Shown one piece after another: positions 1 through 8,640 of a DNA stretch of 30,911 nucleotides (its first letter is position 1; every line of letters begins with the position of its first letter). A program made the translations under genes and the position numbers. Origin of the DNA: a bacterium (GTDB lineage: Bacteria; Desulfobacterota; Anaeroferrophillalia; Anaeroferrophillales; Anaeroferrophillaceae); NCBI GenBank assembly GCA_029940125.1, contig JAOZRP010000003.1:1-30911 (forward strand). The letters are read 5' to 3'. The notes beneath the pieces are model-generated. The model worked only from the letters and a program-made list of their open reading frames with translations, ran no database searches and was not told where the DNA came from.

Positions 1-1877
1 GCCGTGGCTCCGGCCCCGGCTCCGTTGACAACTACCTTAATATTTTCAAAGTGTTTACCGACAATCTTCAAGGCATTTATCATCCCAGCCAGGGCAATGA
101 CCGCCGTGCCATGCTGATCATCGTGAAATACCGGAATATCAAGCTTCTGCCGAAGAATATTCTCAATCTCAAAGCACCGCGGCGCCGAGATATCTTCAAG
201 GTTGATGCCGCCGAACACCGGAGAAATGGCTTCAACCACCCGCACGATTTCGTTGACATCCTGGGTGTCAAGGCAGATGGGCAGGGCCTCCACGCCGCCA
301 AAGGTTTTAAACAGAATTGACTTGCCTTCCATAACCGGCAGGGCGGCCCGGGGCCCGATATTTCCCAGCCCAAGAACGGCGGAGCCATCAGAGACCACCG
401 CCACCAGGTTGCTTTTCACGGTTAAATCATACAGTCTGTCCGGGTTTTCCATAATCAGTTTGCAACAGTCGGATACCCCGGCCGCCGAATAAAGAACCGA
501 AGCCAGATGAATGTCCTTGACCGGGATCTTTCCTTCAATTCCCACTACCCCCAGGTAGCGCTTGTGCAATTCCAGTGACTGTTTATCCAGAGGTGATTGT
601 AAATCTAACCGCTTTTCCCGCTTGTTCCTGGCCGGCAGGATGGACAACTCCCCTTCATAAACATAGCGAAGCAGCTTGTCTTCCACTTTATCCGGATCAA
701 CTTTTTTGCGATTTACTTTTTCGTCCACGGCTGCCATGGCCACCTGACGGGCAATTTCCGGCGCCAGACTGAAATCAATCAGCCGGGGAATGATATTGAC
801 CTCGCTCAGAAGATTATCGGGTACATGTTCCTGAATGGCCTTGACGGCCGCCATTTCCATGCTGCCGGTAATTCTCCAGGCGGCGGCGTCAAGAGCCCCC
901 CGGAAAAAACCGGGAAAAACCAGGGATGAGGTCAGATAGTTCGGATGGTTGACGTTGCCGGTGGCGGCGATAAATGCCCCGGCTTTCCTGGCGGTCAGGT
1001 AATCAATTTCCGGTTCCGGCAATGCCAAGGCAAAGATAATCGGCTTGGCTGCCATTTTGGCAATCCACTGGGGTGAAAAAACAGCCCCGGCTGACAAACC
1101 GATGAAAATATCGGCCCCGGGCAATACTTCCTCCAGCGATCCTTTGACATGGGATTCATTGGTAACGAAGGACAGTTCCGATTTCACCCAGTTCATGTTG
1201 GCGGTCCGGTGGCGATATATCGCCCCGGCCCGATCACAAACAATCAACTCACCAACACCCAGCTTGACCAGCCGGCGGGCCAGGGCAACGCCGGCCGCCC
1301 CGGCGCCATTAATAACTATCTTGCATTCTTCCAGCTTCTTGCCGGCCAGTTTCAGGCTGTTGCCCAGGGCGGCCAGAATGACGATGGCCGCTCCATGCTG
1401 GTCGTTGTGAAAAACCGGCAAACGGACGGCCCGTTGCAGCCTTTCTACAACGGCAAAACAATCTGGAGAAGCAATATCCTCAAGGCAGATGCCGCCCATG
1501 GTCGGCGCCATGACCCGGACGATTTCAACAAATTTATCGGGGTCATCGGCATCAACCGCCAGGGGAATAGCATCGATGCCGGCGAAAGTTTTGAAAAACG
1601 CCGACACCCCTTCCAGCATGGGAATTGACGCTCCAGCACCGACGTTGCCCATGCCGAAGACGGCAGTGCCGTTGGAAAAAAGCCCCACTGTATTGGCACG
1701 CATGGTATAGCGAAACGAATCTGTTGAGTTGTCGGCAATTGCCCGGCAGCAGGCTCCAACTCCTGGGGTATAAACCAGGCTCAGGACAGAATTGTCCTTG
1801 ATGGGTACCTTGCTCCGGACGCCGATCAGCCCCCGGTACTTTTCACGTAATTCCAACGATTTCCCTGCTAATGGCAT
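1..1877 (-). CDS. Tandem two-copy malic enzyme, 3' end cut by window edge
   Basis: One uninterrupted frame of 625 codons runs from ATG at 1877 (GGGGGTG about 7 nt upstream) to the left edge. It holds two consecutive malic-enzyme copies, about residues 1-420 and 427 onward. Malic enzyme oxidatively decarboxylates malate to pyruvate with NAD(P) in the cytoplasm. Copy 1 shows VYTPGVG (Y36), the metal ligands LED (E133, D134) and HNDQHG (D159), and the dinucleotide motif NGAGAAG. However, the catalytic Lys of MEGK is Val (LEGV, V91), the Asn of ALANP is Leu (ALALP, L286), and the NN before the FPG motif is SS (S317, S318). Copy 2 has LYSAAGV (Y463), MEGK (K519), LED and HDDQHGTA, then NGAGAG at the edge. 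Copy 2 should run roughly 600 nt beyond the window. Known family forms are single-domain or fused to phosphotransacetylase; this is neither. Copy 1 looks like a degenerate partner of an active copy 2. The fusion is certain within the window; its function is inferred. Confidence 0.9.
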   Translation of the reverse strand, partial: MPLAGKSLELREKYRGLIGVRSKVPIKDNSVLSLVYTPGVGACCRAIADNSTDSFRYTMRANTVGLFSNGTAVFGMGNVGAGASIPMLEGVSAFFKTFAGIDAIPLAVDADDPDKFVEIVRVMAPTMGGICLEDIASPDCFAVVERLQRAVRLPVFHNDQHGAAIVILAALGNSLKLAGKKLEECKIVINGAGAAGVALARRLVKLGVGELIVCDRAGAIYRHRTANMNWVKSELSFVTNESHVKGSLEEVLPGADIFIGLSAGAVFSPQWIAKMAAKPIIFALALPEPEIDYLTARKAGAFIAATGNVNHPNYLTSSLVFPGFFRGALDAAAWRITGSMEMAAVKAIQEHVPDNLLSEVNIIPRLIDFSLAPEIARQVAMAAVDEKVNRKKVDPDKVEDKLLRYVYEGELSILPARNKREKRLDLQSPLDKQSLELHKRYLGVVGIEGKIPVKDIHLASVLYSAAGVSDCCKLIMENPDRLYDLTVKSNLVAVVSDGSAVLGLGNIGPRAALPVMEGKSILFKTFGGVEALPICLDTQDVNEIVRVVEAISPVFGGINLEDISAPRCFEIENILRQKLDIPVFHDDQHGTAVIALAGMINALKIVGKHFENIKVVVNGAGAGAT

Positions 1878-1905
1878 GATGAGACACCCCCGTATTTAAT
1901 TTGTA

Positions 1906-2706
1906 TCAGCGAACTGTGGGATTCATGAGGGGAGGATTCCGGGGCGGATACTGGCCGGGATAGGGCGACGCAGGAGGGATGTCCTGAACCGCCGGCTGGC
2001 CGGTTCCCTGTCCCGGATAGGCAAAAAAATCTTCGGACAGGACGCCCAGCGACTGACCGCTGAACAATGAAATCAGCTTTAACTGGGCCTTGCTCTGGCC
2101 ACGCACCACCATCAGGTAAGGCTGGATAATCAGTCCGTACCGACCTTGCCGGCGCAGTTCACTCCGCAGTTGGTCAACAATAATTTGATTGACCTGGGGA
2201 ATGCCGGCAATCTTCATGGTGGGGAAACGTCCCAACTCCAACGCCATGACCTCCGTCGCCTCCCGGGTTAGAGGGTAAAAGCCGGTTAGGTTTTTTACCG
2301 GAGCAACATAGGCCATTACCGGTGCCGGTATCATCGCGTGGTCGTCAATTACAAACGGCTTTTCTTGTTGCACGATCAAAGCCCGGGAAACGCTGCCCGC
2401 ACTTTCGACAATGGAAACCACTCCTTTAAAAACCCGATTGAAAACTTTTTCAGGATTTTTCTCATCTTTGACTCCGGCATCATAAACCAGAAGCTCAGCC
2501 CCGACTCCGGGAACCGTACCATCGGCAAATTCGAGAATGACCTCGTTTTTATCCTTGATAATGGAGACAATGTGGCCGTCGCTGTACAAATTCTGTTCCA
2601 CCTGGTCAAAGAGAGAAACCAGCGCGTCGCTCAGCGACGCCGCTCCGGCAACAGTTGTAAAAAACAAAAAAAAGGAAAGAATAAGAAACTGACAGATTTT
2701 TCGCAT
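1906..2706 (-). CDS. Secreted protein of unknown function, FlgT-like C-terminal fold suggested
   Basis: 266 aa from ATG 2706. This start gives a clean signal peptide: MRK, then a hydrophobic stretch, then AGA-A near residue 20. A GTG at 2733 in the same frame would add nine residues. The mature part contains a stretch (HIVSIIKDKNEVILEF... GVGAELLVYD) that resembles the beta-rich SH3-like repeats of FlgT-type envelope proteins. A further conserved-looking segment (QIIVDQLRSELRRQGRYGL) follows, and the C-terminus is a Pro/Gly/Tyr-rich tail from about residue 235. It sits between dapL and the malic enzyme on the same strand, with gaps of 72 nt to the dapL stop and 28 nt to the malic enzyme start, but no functional link is evident. 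I do not recognise a named family with confidence; export to the envelope is the only firm inference. Confidence 0.7.
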   Translation of the reverse strand: MRKICQFLILSFFLFFTTVAGAASLSDALVSLFDQVEQNLYSDGHIVSIIKDKNEVILEFADGTVPGVGAELLVYDAGVKDEKNPEKVFNRVFKGVVSIVESAGSVSRALIVQQEKPFVIDDHAMIPAPVMAYVAPVKNLTGFYPLTREATEVMALELGRFPTMKIAGIPQVNQIIVDQLRSELRRQGRYGLIIQPYLMVVRGQSKAQLKLISLFSGQSLGVLSEDFFAYPGQGTGQPAVQDIPPASPYPGQYPPRNPPLMNPTVR

Positions 2707-2778
2707 ACAATACCCGCAACAAATTTTAAGCACTAACCGCCAAGCATTGAAAATAACTGCTTGTCATGCAGATGCCGT

Positions 2779-3957
2779 TTAACCGATAGCCTTGATAATT
2801 CGCTCCCCCGCTTCCCGCAGACGATCCTCGGGCACGGTAAGGGAAATGCGGAAATAACCTTCTCCGGCGTCGCCAAAGCCGTTTCCCGGGGTGACCACCA
2901 CTCCGGCCTGTTCCAGCAACATGGACGCAACCCCGGCGGAATCCATCCCGACAGGATTTTTTATCCACAGATAAAAAGTTGCTTTGGGAACGGCAAGATC
3001 AAACCCGGCAGTCTGCAAGGCATTAACCATCAAATCCTGACGCTGCTGATAAATGCGGCACAGCTCGGCCACGCAGTGCTGGTCGGCGCTCAGGGCCACG
3101 ATGGCTGCTTCCTGGATGGCCTGAAAGGCCCCTGAATCTATGTTGGTCTTGACCTTGCCCAGACCGTTGACGATTTCAGCGTTTCCGGCGGCAAAGCCGA
3201 TGCGCCAGCCGGTCATATTATAGGTTTTGGAAAGAGAGTGGAATTCAATTCCGACTTCTTTTGCTCCCGGAACCTGGAGAAAGCTTAACGGGCGGTAGTC
3301 CTGGTAGGCCAGTTCCGTATAGGCCGCGTCGTGGCAGACGATAATATTGTGCCGGCGGGCAAAGATAATCACCCGTTCAAAAAAATCCTCGTCAGCTACC
3401 GCCCCGGTGGGATTGTTGGGATAGTTGATGAACATCAGCTTGGCCCGTCTGGCGATATCATCCGGAATTGCCTCAAGATCCGGCAGGAAGCCGTTTTTTT
3501 CCAGCAGCGGCATTTTATGAACCAGGCCGCCGGCAAAACCGGTGGCCACCGCGTAAACCGGGTAACCGGGATCAGGCACCAGGACATAGTCACCGGGATT
3601 GACAAAGGCAAAGGGGATGTGAGCGATGCCTTCCTTGGAACCGATTAATGACAAAATTTCACTGGCAGGATCACAATCCAGGTCAAATCTCCTGGACAGC
3701 CACTGGGCGGCCGCTTCGCGGAAGGCAGGCATGCCCACGTATGAAGGATAGCGATGGTTTTCCTTTTTTGCCGCTGCATGCTGCAGGGCGCTGACAATAT
3801 GGGCCGGAGTCGGCAGATCGGGATCCCCCACGCCCAAATCAATAATATCAACCCCCCGGGCCTTCACTTCAGCCTTTTTCTTATCAATGGCGGCAAAAAG
3901 ATAAGGCGGCAGAGTTTGTATGCGGTCGGCATAATCTATGCTGAAAGATGAGGACAC
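2779..3957 (-). CDS. dapL: LL-diaminopimelate aminotransferase
   Basis: 392 aa from a GTG start with GGAG six nt upstream. It is a fold-type I PLP aminotransferase converting tetrahydrodipicolinate and glutamate to LL-2,6-diaminopimelate, a one-step shortcut in lysine and peptidoglycan synthesis. Visible motifs are the N-terminal LGVGDPDLPTP, the PLP-contact region YPNNPTG (about 179-185), HDAAYTELAY (about 209-218), the Schiff-base lysine K244 in SLSKTYNMTGWRIG, and the C-terminal FRISLT arginine that binds the substrate carboxylate. Length and motifs match the DapL group that is common in Desulfobacterota, although the related alanine/aspartate aminotransferases of class I/II are close relatives. 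The gene heads a minus-strand set with the secreted protein and malic enzyme and diverges from the M48 peptidase gene. Confidence 0.85.
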   Translation of the reverse strand: MSSSFSIDYADRIQTLPPYLFAAIDKKKAEVKARGVDIIDLGVGDPDLPTPAHIVSALQHAAAKKENHRYPSYVGMPAFREAAAQWLSRRFDLDCDPASEILSLIGSKEGIAHIPFAFVNPGDYVLVPDPGYPVYAVATGFAGGLVHKMPLLEKNGFLPDLEAIPDDIARRAKLMFINYPNNPTGAVADEDFFERVIIFARRHNIIVCHDAAYTELAYQDYRPLSFLQVPGAKEVGIEFHSLSKTYNMTGWRIGFAAGNAEIVNGLGKVKTNIDSGAFQAIQEAAIVALSADQHCVAELCRIYQQRQDLMVNALQTAGFDLAVPKATFYLWIKNPVGMDSAGVASMLLEQAGVVVTPGNGFGDAGEGYFRISLTVPEDRLREAGERIIKAIG

Positions 3958-4369
3958 AATTTTCTCCTTTATGCTTTATGGGTTCTGGATATTCGTGAAA
4001 CAGCCATTTTTGCTTTCCAGAATTGCCTCCTGCCAAATTTTGCTGGACAAGCAAGCAAAACTTAACAATTTAACATGATACCTGCTAAGACGTCCTGTTC
4101 ATTAACAAATTCACCCGTAGCTTGCAAGTTTTTTCCCCTTCCCGGCTCCGGAAGAACGGGAAAATTTTTCTTGAATCCGGCGGATAAATATGGTCTGGTA
4201 GAAAGAATGAGAAGGGGACTTTTTACCAGAGGTCAGCTGAAAATCAGTATTTCAGTGCTGCACTCGACGGTTGGAGCCGCTGTGAATCAAGCTTTGGGAC
4301 CGTTTGAATGGGTGTGTCATAATGCGGTCATAAAATTCAGCTTAAAATTTATCTGAACCGGGGTAGCAT
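3958..4369. other. Divergent intergenic region dapL / M48 peptidase
   Basis: This 412-nt spacer separates two divergent genes and should hold both promoters. A small hairpin CTTCC/GGAAG surrounds position 4145. The stretch GGTCAGCTGAAAAT near 4231 matches 14 bases of the palindromic element at 19525-19550, so it may be a decayed copy. An open frame at 4075-4356 on the plus strand has no ribosome-binding site and no recognisable composition, so it is not called as a gene. Confidence 0.5.
4294..4323 (+). promoter_or_regulatory. Possible sigma-70 promoter for the M48 peptidase gene
   Basis: TTGGGA at 4294-4299 and CATAAT at 4318-4323 are separated by 18 nt, and the site lies about 46 nt before the ATG at 4370. 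Four of six -35 bases and five of six -10 bases match the consensus. Matches of this quality occur by chance, so it is only a candidate. Confidence 0.25.
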
Positions 4370-5908
4370 ATGCGGACGAAAAATTCTTTCGTTGCTTCTT
4401 TCCTGAGCCTGATCATCTTTCTGTTTTTACTGCCCGCCTGCGCCGTCAATCCGGTCAGCGGCTCCCATGAAATAATGCTCTTCAGCACGGACCAGGAGGT
4501 GGCAATGGGCAGAAAAGCCCATCCGCAGGTGTTGAAAGAGTTTGGCTACTATGAGAACCGGAGGGTTCAGGCCTATGTCTCCGCGGTGGGCGACCGGGTG
4601 GGCAGACATTGTGAGCGGCGTGATATTACCTATCATTTTACGGTTATCGACTCGCCGGTTGTCAATGCTTTCGCTCTTCCGGGTGGCTATGTCTATGTCA
4701 GCCGGGGACTGCTGGCGGAATGCAACAATGAAGCCCAGCTGGCGGGAGTGATTGGCCATGAACTGGGTCATGTCAATGCCCGGCACAATATGAAGCGGCT
4801 CCAGTCGGCGGTTGGCATGAATATTTTGACGGCGGCGGTCGGGGCGGCCACGGGATCGTCGCTCTGGCAGAATGTCAGCGGTCAGATCATGGGACTTATC
4901 AGCCAGAAGTACAGTCGCAGCCAGGAGCGTGAGGCCGACAAACTGGGAACCAGGTACATGACCCTGGCTGGCTACGATCCCCGTCAAATGAGTGCCTTCC
5001 TGCAGCGCCTGCGTGAACTCCACAGCCACGAACCTTCCGCCCTCGAAGCAATCATGGCCTCACATCCGCTGACCTCGGAGCGGGTTGCCAGCACCGCCGC
5101 CCTCGCCGACCAGCTGCGACAACGCTACCCCCAGGCAAAAGATACCGGCCGCGACCGCTACCTCAGCGCCATAGACGGCATGCTTTACGGACCGGGCAAA
5201 AAAGACGGTTTTGTCACTGGCCGGCTTTACACCAATGTTTTCTGCCGGATGCAGTTCGTTATTCCAACTGAAATGGAATTGAAAACGTTAAAAGGCGGTT
5301 TTGCCCTCTTCAGTGGGCGTCAACAGCAGTTCATTTTTCTCTATCGCCGGTTTGACCACTACCTGTCTCCCGACGAGCTGGCTGATTCCTTGATGAAAAA
5401 ATATGCCGTTAGGCTGCGATCAGAAGAAGACATCACCCTCAATCGAACCAGGGGAATACGCAGGAAGTACAGGGTACAGGATAAAAATGGCCGCTGGCAG
5501 CAGATAGTCCTGACTTCCCTGTCGCGGCCGAAATTCGGCTACCTTTTCCTGGGCCTGACCCCGCGCACCCAGGAAACGGGCTTTGTCAACCGGCATGTGA
5601 GCCTGCTCAGCAAAAAAGCCGCGGCGGCCATTGTTCTGCCGACAATAAAAATTTACCGGGTACGGCGGGGAGATACGCTGGCCGGCATAGCGAAACGCTT
5701 TTTAGATTCAACTGAAGAAGCCGAAGTCCTGGCCGGCTACAATGGTCTGAAGGGAAAGTTTGGCCCGCGGCAGCCGCTGCCCGTCGGCATGCTTTTGAAG
5801 GTGATTCCCGGCTACCCGAAAGATTCCCGGGATTCTTCGTCCATCAGCCGACAGCCTTCCAGCATAATTGCCTCGGTACTGCCGAAAACGTTGCGGTCAG
5901 GAAGTTGA
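4370..5908 (+). CDS. M48-family lipoprotein metallopeptidase with LysM domain (BepA/LoiP-like)
   Basis: 512 aa. A lipoprotein signal ends at LPAC (C24), so the protein is probably tethered in the periplasm. The peptidase domain (about 35-270) has the zinc motif HELGH (H130, E131, H134) and the third ligand E188 in EREAD, as in M48 peptidases that process or quality-check outer-membrane proteins. A middle region (about 270-420) resembles the C-terminal part of related M48 proteins. A LysM peptidoglycan-binding domain (about 429-475: YRVRRGDTLAGIAKRF through PVGMLLKV) follows. The last 30 residues after VIPGYP look like read-through: they are Ser-rich and lie antisense to the conserved end of the convergent gene. 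GGGG sits about 6 nt before the ATG. It is the only confident plus-strand gene in the window. Confidence 0.9.
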   Translation: MRTKNSFVASFLSLIIFLFLLPACAVNPVSGSHEIMLFSTDQEVAMGRKAHPQVLKEFGYYENRRVQAYVSAVGDRVGRHCERRDITYHFTVIDSPVVNAFALPGGYVYVSRGLLAECNNEAQLAGVIGHELGHVNARHNMKRLQSAVGMNILTAAVGAATGSSLWQNVSGQIMGLISQKYSRSQEREADKLGTRYMTLAGYDPRQMSAFLQRLRELHSHEPSALEAIMASHPLTSERVASTAALADQLRQRYPQAKDTGRDRYLSAIDGMLYGPGKKDGFVTGRLYTNVFCRMQFVIPTEMELKTLKGGFALFSGRQQQFIFLYRRFDHYLSPDELADSLMKKYAVRLRSEEDITLNRTRGIRRKYRVQDKNGRWQQIVLTSLSRPKFGYLFLGLTPRTQETGFVNRHVSLLSKKAAAAIVLPTIKIYRVRRGDTLAGIAKRFLDSTEEAEVLAGYNGLKGKFGPRQPLPVGMLLKVIPGYPKDSRDSSSISRQPSSIIASVLPKTLRSGS

Positions 5909-7944
5909 TCGGGGGTCATTACCTGAAAAAAACCACCTTTCCAGGTTAACAGTTCATAAATAGCTTCTTCGCCATCAAGGGTTTCCGTGGCGGCAAAGAT
6001 AATTTCTCCGTCGTGCAGGTAGACGTTGGCGGTTTTTCCCGCATCATTTTTGAGTTTGATCAAGGCATCCTTGCCCCGGTTGACCAAAATCTGCACGGTT
6101 TCCATGAAACCCATTTCGTCCAGTGAACCGGATACGCCGGCAGCGCCGCGGTTGTTTGTTCTGGATGCCTGATATTGTTTGATCAAGCGGCCGAATTTCA
6201 AAAAAGCCACCTGGGTGCTGCTGTCCTTGGCAATGACGTCATCCGCTCCCACCAGTAAAGCCTCTGAAATCATTTTTTCATCGGTGATAGAGGTAAAGAA
6301 AACAAACGGCACTTGATGGTTCTCGGTGGATTCGGCGTGTACGTGATGCATGAGCCGGCAAAAATCCAGGCCATCGTATTCATCGCCAACCATTTCGCTG
6401 ACTACCAGGGACACTTCCTGCTGCCGCAGGCAGGCTTGAGCCTGTTCCACGTTGACGGCAAAAATGATGTCATAGTTTTCCCGACTCAGCTGTTGGTACA
6501 AATCGCCATGGTCACGTTCAAAAACCGGATCGAGGATCAGAATGACTCCGCGGTTTCCACCCAGCCCGGACAAGCGTTGTTCATGGGCTACTATCTGTAC
6601 CAGTTGACTTACCAGTTCCTCGTCCAGCAAACCTGAGTCATTGCGGCCAAGAAGCAGATTCCGCAGCTGATTCGGTTCAAGGTATTCGACTCCTTGATCA
6701 TTCAGGATTTCAAAATAGGTCAACAGCAGGGTGATAATTTTGGAAGCCAGAGGCAGCTCAGCGGTTGAAGGCTGATTGATGCCGGCAATGATTTCCGCCA
6801 GGGAAAAATTGTCCTCAATTTCTCGCAGCATCAATGACGACTGTTCATATGGAAGGACGGGCATGATGGAAAAAACATCATCATGTTCGCTTATTCCCGG
6901 TAGATAGCGGCCAATTTCCTTTAAATAGATAGCCAGTTGCAACGCTTCCTGGCTCTTTCTGTTCATACCGATTGAGGTTGCCATTAACCGGGCATAGTGC
7001 GAAAGCTGGTCACAGCTTTCCTTGATCTCCCGTTTGTTCCAGGTCATCCTGGCCAGCAACAGTTTCACGGTTGACAAATAGGTGCGAAATATTTGTTCCG
7101 ACGACAGTTCAGTCCCCAGCAGAATACCGCCCAAGGTTCCGTAGTGGCGGATTTCCAGTGGTTTACCATTCTTTTGTTTAAAAGACTCAAAACGCTGGCT
7201 GCTGGTTTGAAAAGTGCGGCGCTTCAACAGGTACATGGCCTCTTCCCGCTCCAGTTCCTTGACGGCTTCACCTTCATCTACCACGGCCTTTACCCGGTAG
7301 CCTTCCAGGAGCAGGAGCGTTTTGAGCGCATTGCGGATTTTATGGTCAGGTTCAACCAGAATGATCCGTCTCCCCTTTGAGGATTCAACTACGGCAGCAT
7401 CATCATCCTGGAGTTTATCCTGTTTCCCCGACTCAACCTGAAAATCAATAATCTTGAAATCAAAGGGAAGCTCTATGCCGCGTTTTTCCCGGGTTATCTC
7501 CCGGTGAAAGCAGTATTTTTGCACGGCATCGAGCACTTCAACCTGTGATGCCACCTGCCACTGGATTGTGGATGACTTCCAGATTCGGTCCATTTCCCTC
7601 AGCATGGCCGCATCTTCCGGTTGGCAGGTTACCATGTGAATTGAGCTGCTTTCTTTTTTCACCGGCAAGGCCGAAAAACGCCGGGCCGCCTTGGGTGAAA
7701 AACTCAGCAACATATCCTTGTCCGGTCCCTGGTGAAAAACCGGGTAATAAGGTATTTTATAATGAAGTTCATATGCCTTTCCCAGCAGGGCGTAATTGGC
7801 CACTCCCAGAAACATCAAACTTTCTTCCAGGGTTTCTGCTTCAATATTTTTCTGCCGCTCCATGGCGTTCCGCAGATCTTTTTCGGCCACCAAGTTATTG
7901 CTCAGAAGAATATCACTCAACACCCGGTCGCTCAGCATTGACAT
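5812..7944 (-). CDS. Multidomain signalling protein: MshEN-like, receiver-like, degenerate HD-like, receiver-like, DUF4388/PATAN
   Basis: 710 aa from ATG 7944; the frame is open upstream to a TTG at 7977, and ATG 7938 is also possible. Residues 1-150 resemble the GspE/MshE N-terminal (MshEN) domain that can bind c-di-GMP. Residues 193-245 look like the first half of a receiver domain (RRIILVEPDHKIRNAL) that ends before any phosphoacceptor. Residues 290-420 are helical and resemble an HD hydrolase in which the HD pair reads KE (YLKEIGR, 340-346). Residues 466-590 form a second receiver in which the usual acceptor Asp is E517 (VVSEMVGDEYDGLDF). Residues 605-703 match DUF4388/PATAN (FMETVQILVNRGKDAL ... 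EAIMLEGCRLMDE). No catalytic site appears intact, so a scaffold or sensor role is inferred. Its final 97 nt overlap the convergent M48 gene. Confidence 0.8.
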   Translation of the reverse strand: MSMLSDRVLSDILLSNNLVAEKDLRNAMERQKNIEAETLEESLMFLGVANYALLGKAYELHYKIPYYPVFHQGPDKDMLLSFSPKAARRFSALPVKKESSSIHMVTCQPEDAAMLREMDRIWKSSTIQWQVASQVEVLDAVQKYCFHREITREKRGIELPFDFKIIDFQVESGKQDKLQDDDAAVVESSKGRRIILVEPDHKIRNALKTLLLLEGYRVKAVVDEGEAVKELEREEAMYLLKRRTFQTSSQRFESFKQKNGKPLEIRHYGTLGGILLGTELSSEQIFRTYLSTVKLLLARMTWNKREIKESCDQLSHYARLMATSIGMNRKSQEALQLAIYLKEIGRYLPGISEHDDVFSIMPVLPYEQSSLMLREIEDNFSLAEIIAGINQPSTAELPLASKIITLLLTYFEILNDQGVEYLEPNQLRNLLLGRNDSGLLDEELVSQLVQIVAHEQRLSGLGGNRGVILILDPVFERDHGDLYQQLSRENYDIIFAVNVEQAQACLRQQEVSLVVSEMVGDEYDGLDFCRLMHHVHAESTENHQVPFVFFTSITDEKMISEALLVGADDVIAKDSSTQVAFLKFGRLIKQYQASRTNNRGAAGVSGSLDEMGFMETVQILVNRGKDALIKLKNDAGKTANVYLHDGEIIFAATETLDGEEAIYELLTWKGGFFQVMTPDQLPDRNVFGSTEAIMLEGCRLMDEESRESFG

Positions 7945-8025
7945 TCCCACTTTTCCGTAACAGCGCATTTGAAACAAGACATACTACCGTACCTTATATC
8001 GGCAAAAAAACGTAAAAAATTAACA

Positions 8026-8059
8026 AAAAACGGATACCCCGTCAGGAATATCCGTTTTT
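8026..8059 (-). terminator. Rho-independent terminator of the mutase/beta-oxidation cluster
   Basis: Perfect 11-bp arms (AAAAACGGATA at 8026-8036 and its complement at 8049-8059) enclose a 12-nt loop. Read on the minus strand, the stem ends in a run of U residues that continues into further U-rich sequence. It lies about 70 nt after the stop of the mutase small subunit. The plus-strand reading also ends in T residues, so it may work in both directions. A weaker hairpin (TCCATCAAC/GTTGGTGGA) lies at 8085-8108. Confidence 0.75.
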
Positions 8060-8130
8060 CGCTGAAAAAATAAATCTTTATTCATCCATCAACGCTTAGG
8101 TTGGTGGACGAAAGATATAAAAGCGATCCA

Positions 8131-8532
8131 TTATGATTTTTTGATATGTTGATTAATCCAGTCCACCGTTTCCTGTACCGGGGAGCCAGGGGTGAAAAGT
8201 TCCTTAATGCCTGCTTTTTTCAAGAGTTCTATCTCATCTTCAGGAATTATGCCGCCACCGAAAACCGGGATGTCTTCAGCTCCCTGCTCCTTAAGCAGTT
8301 CAAGGATGCGGGGGAAAAGGTACATGTGGGCGCCCGCCAGGCTGCTTACGCCGATAACATCCACATCTTCCTGGATTGCCGTGGCCACAATCTGTTCCGG
8401 CGTCTGGTGCAAACCGGTATACACCACCTCAAAGCCGGCATCTCGCAAGGCTCTGGCCACCACTTTGGCTCCCCGGTCATGACCATCCAAGCCTGGCTTG
8501 CCGATCAAAACTTTAATTTTATTTTCTCCCAT
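8131..8532 (-). CDS. icmB: B12-binding small subunit of acyl-CoA mutase (isobutyryl-CoA mutase type)
   Basis: 133 aa, with AGGAG about 7 nt before the ATG. It is the cobalamin-binding subunit of an adenosylcobalamin-dependent acyl-CoA mutase. The motif DGHDRG (D16-G21) supplies the lower axial ligand H18 in place of dimethylbenzimidazole. It is followed by the other parts of the B12 signature, VSSLAGAH (S63/S64) and VFGGGIIP. The length fits stand-alone IcmB or archaeal-type MCM small subunits, not the fused C-terminal domain of long MutB. It is the last gene of the cluster, 108 nt after the large subunit and just before a terminator. The small subunit alone does not decide the substrate; the icm name follows from active-site residues in the large subunit. 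Confidence 0.88.
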   Translation of the reverse strand: MGENKIKVLIGKPGLDGHDRGAKVVARALRDAGFEVVYTGLHQTPEQIVATAIQEDVDVIGVSSLAGAHMYLFPRILELLKEQGAEDIPVFGGGIIPEDEIELLKKAGIKELFTPGSPVQETVDWINQHIKKS

Positions 8533-8640
8533 GAATAATCTCCTGCCTCTTTAATGCTGATTGCCATGCACGTTTATCAAGTTTATCAGATAAGAACCAC
8601 CTTTTGGAGAAATGTCCTTAACAATGGAAACCGGGCTTGT

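Noticed and set aside
1..1877. Two separate malic-enzyme genes or an assembly duplication
   Set aside because: The two copies are in one frame with a linker, and they differ widely in sequence and key residues, so this is an old duplication and not a copied read.
4075..4356. Short plus-strand ORF before the M48 gene
   Set aside because: No ribosome-binding site and no familiar sequence; it lies in a divergent promoter region and includes a possible repeat remnant.
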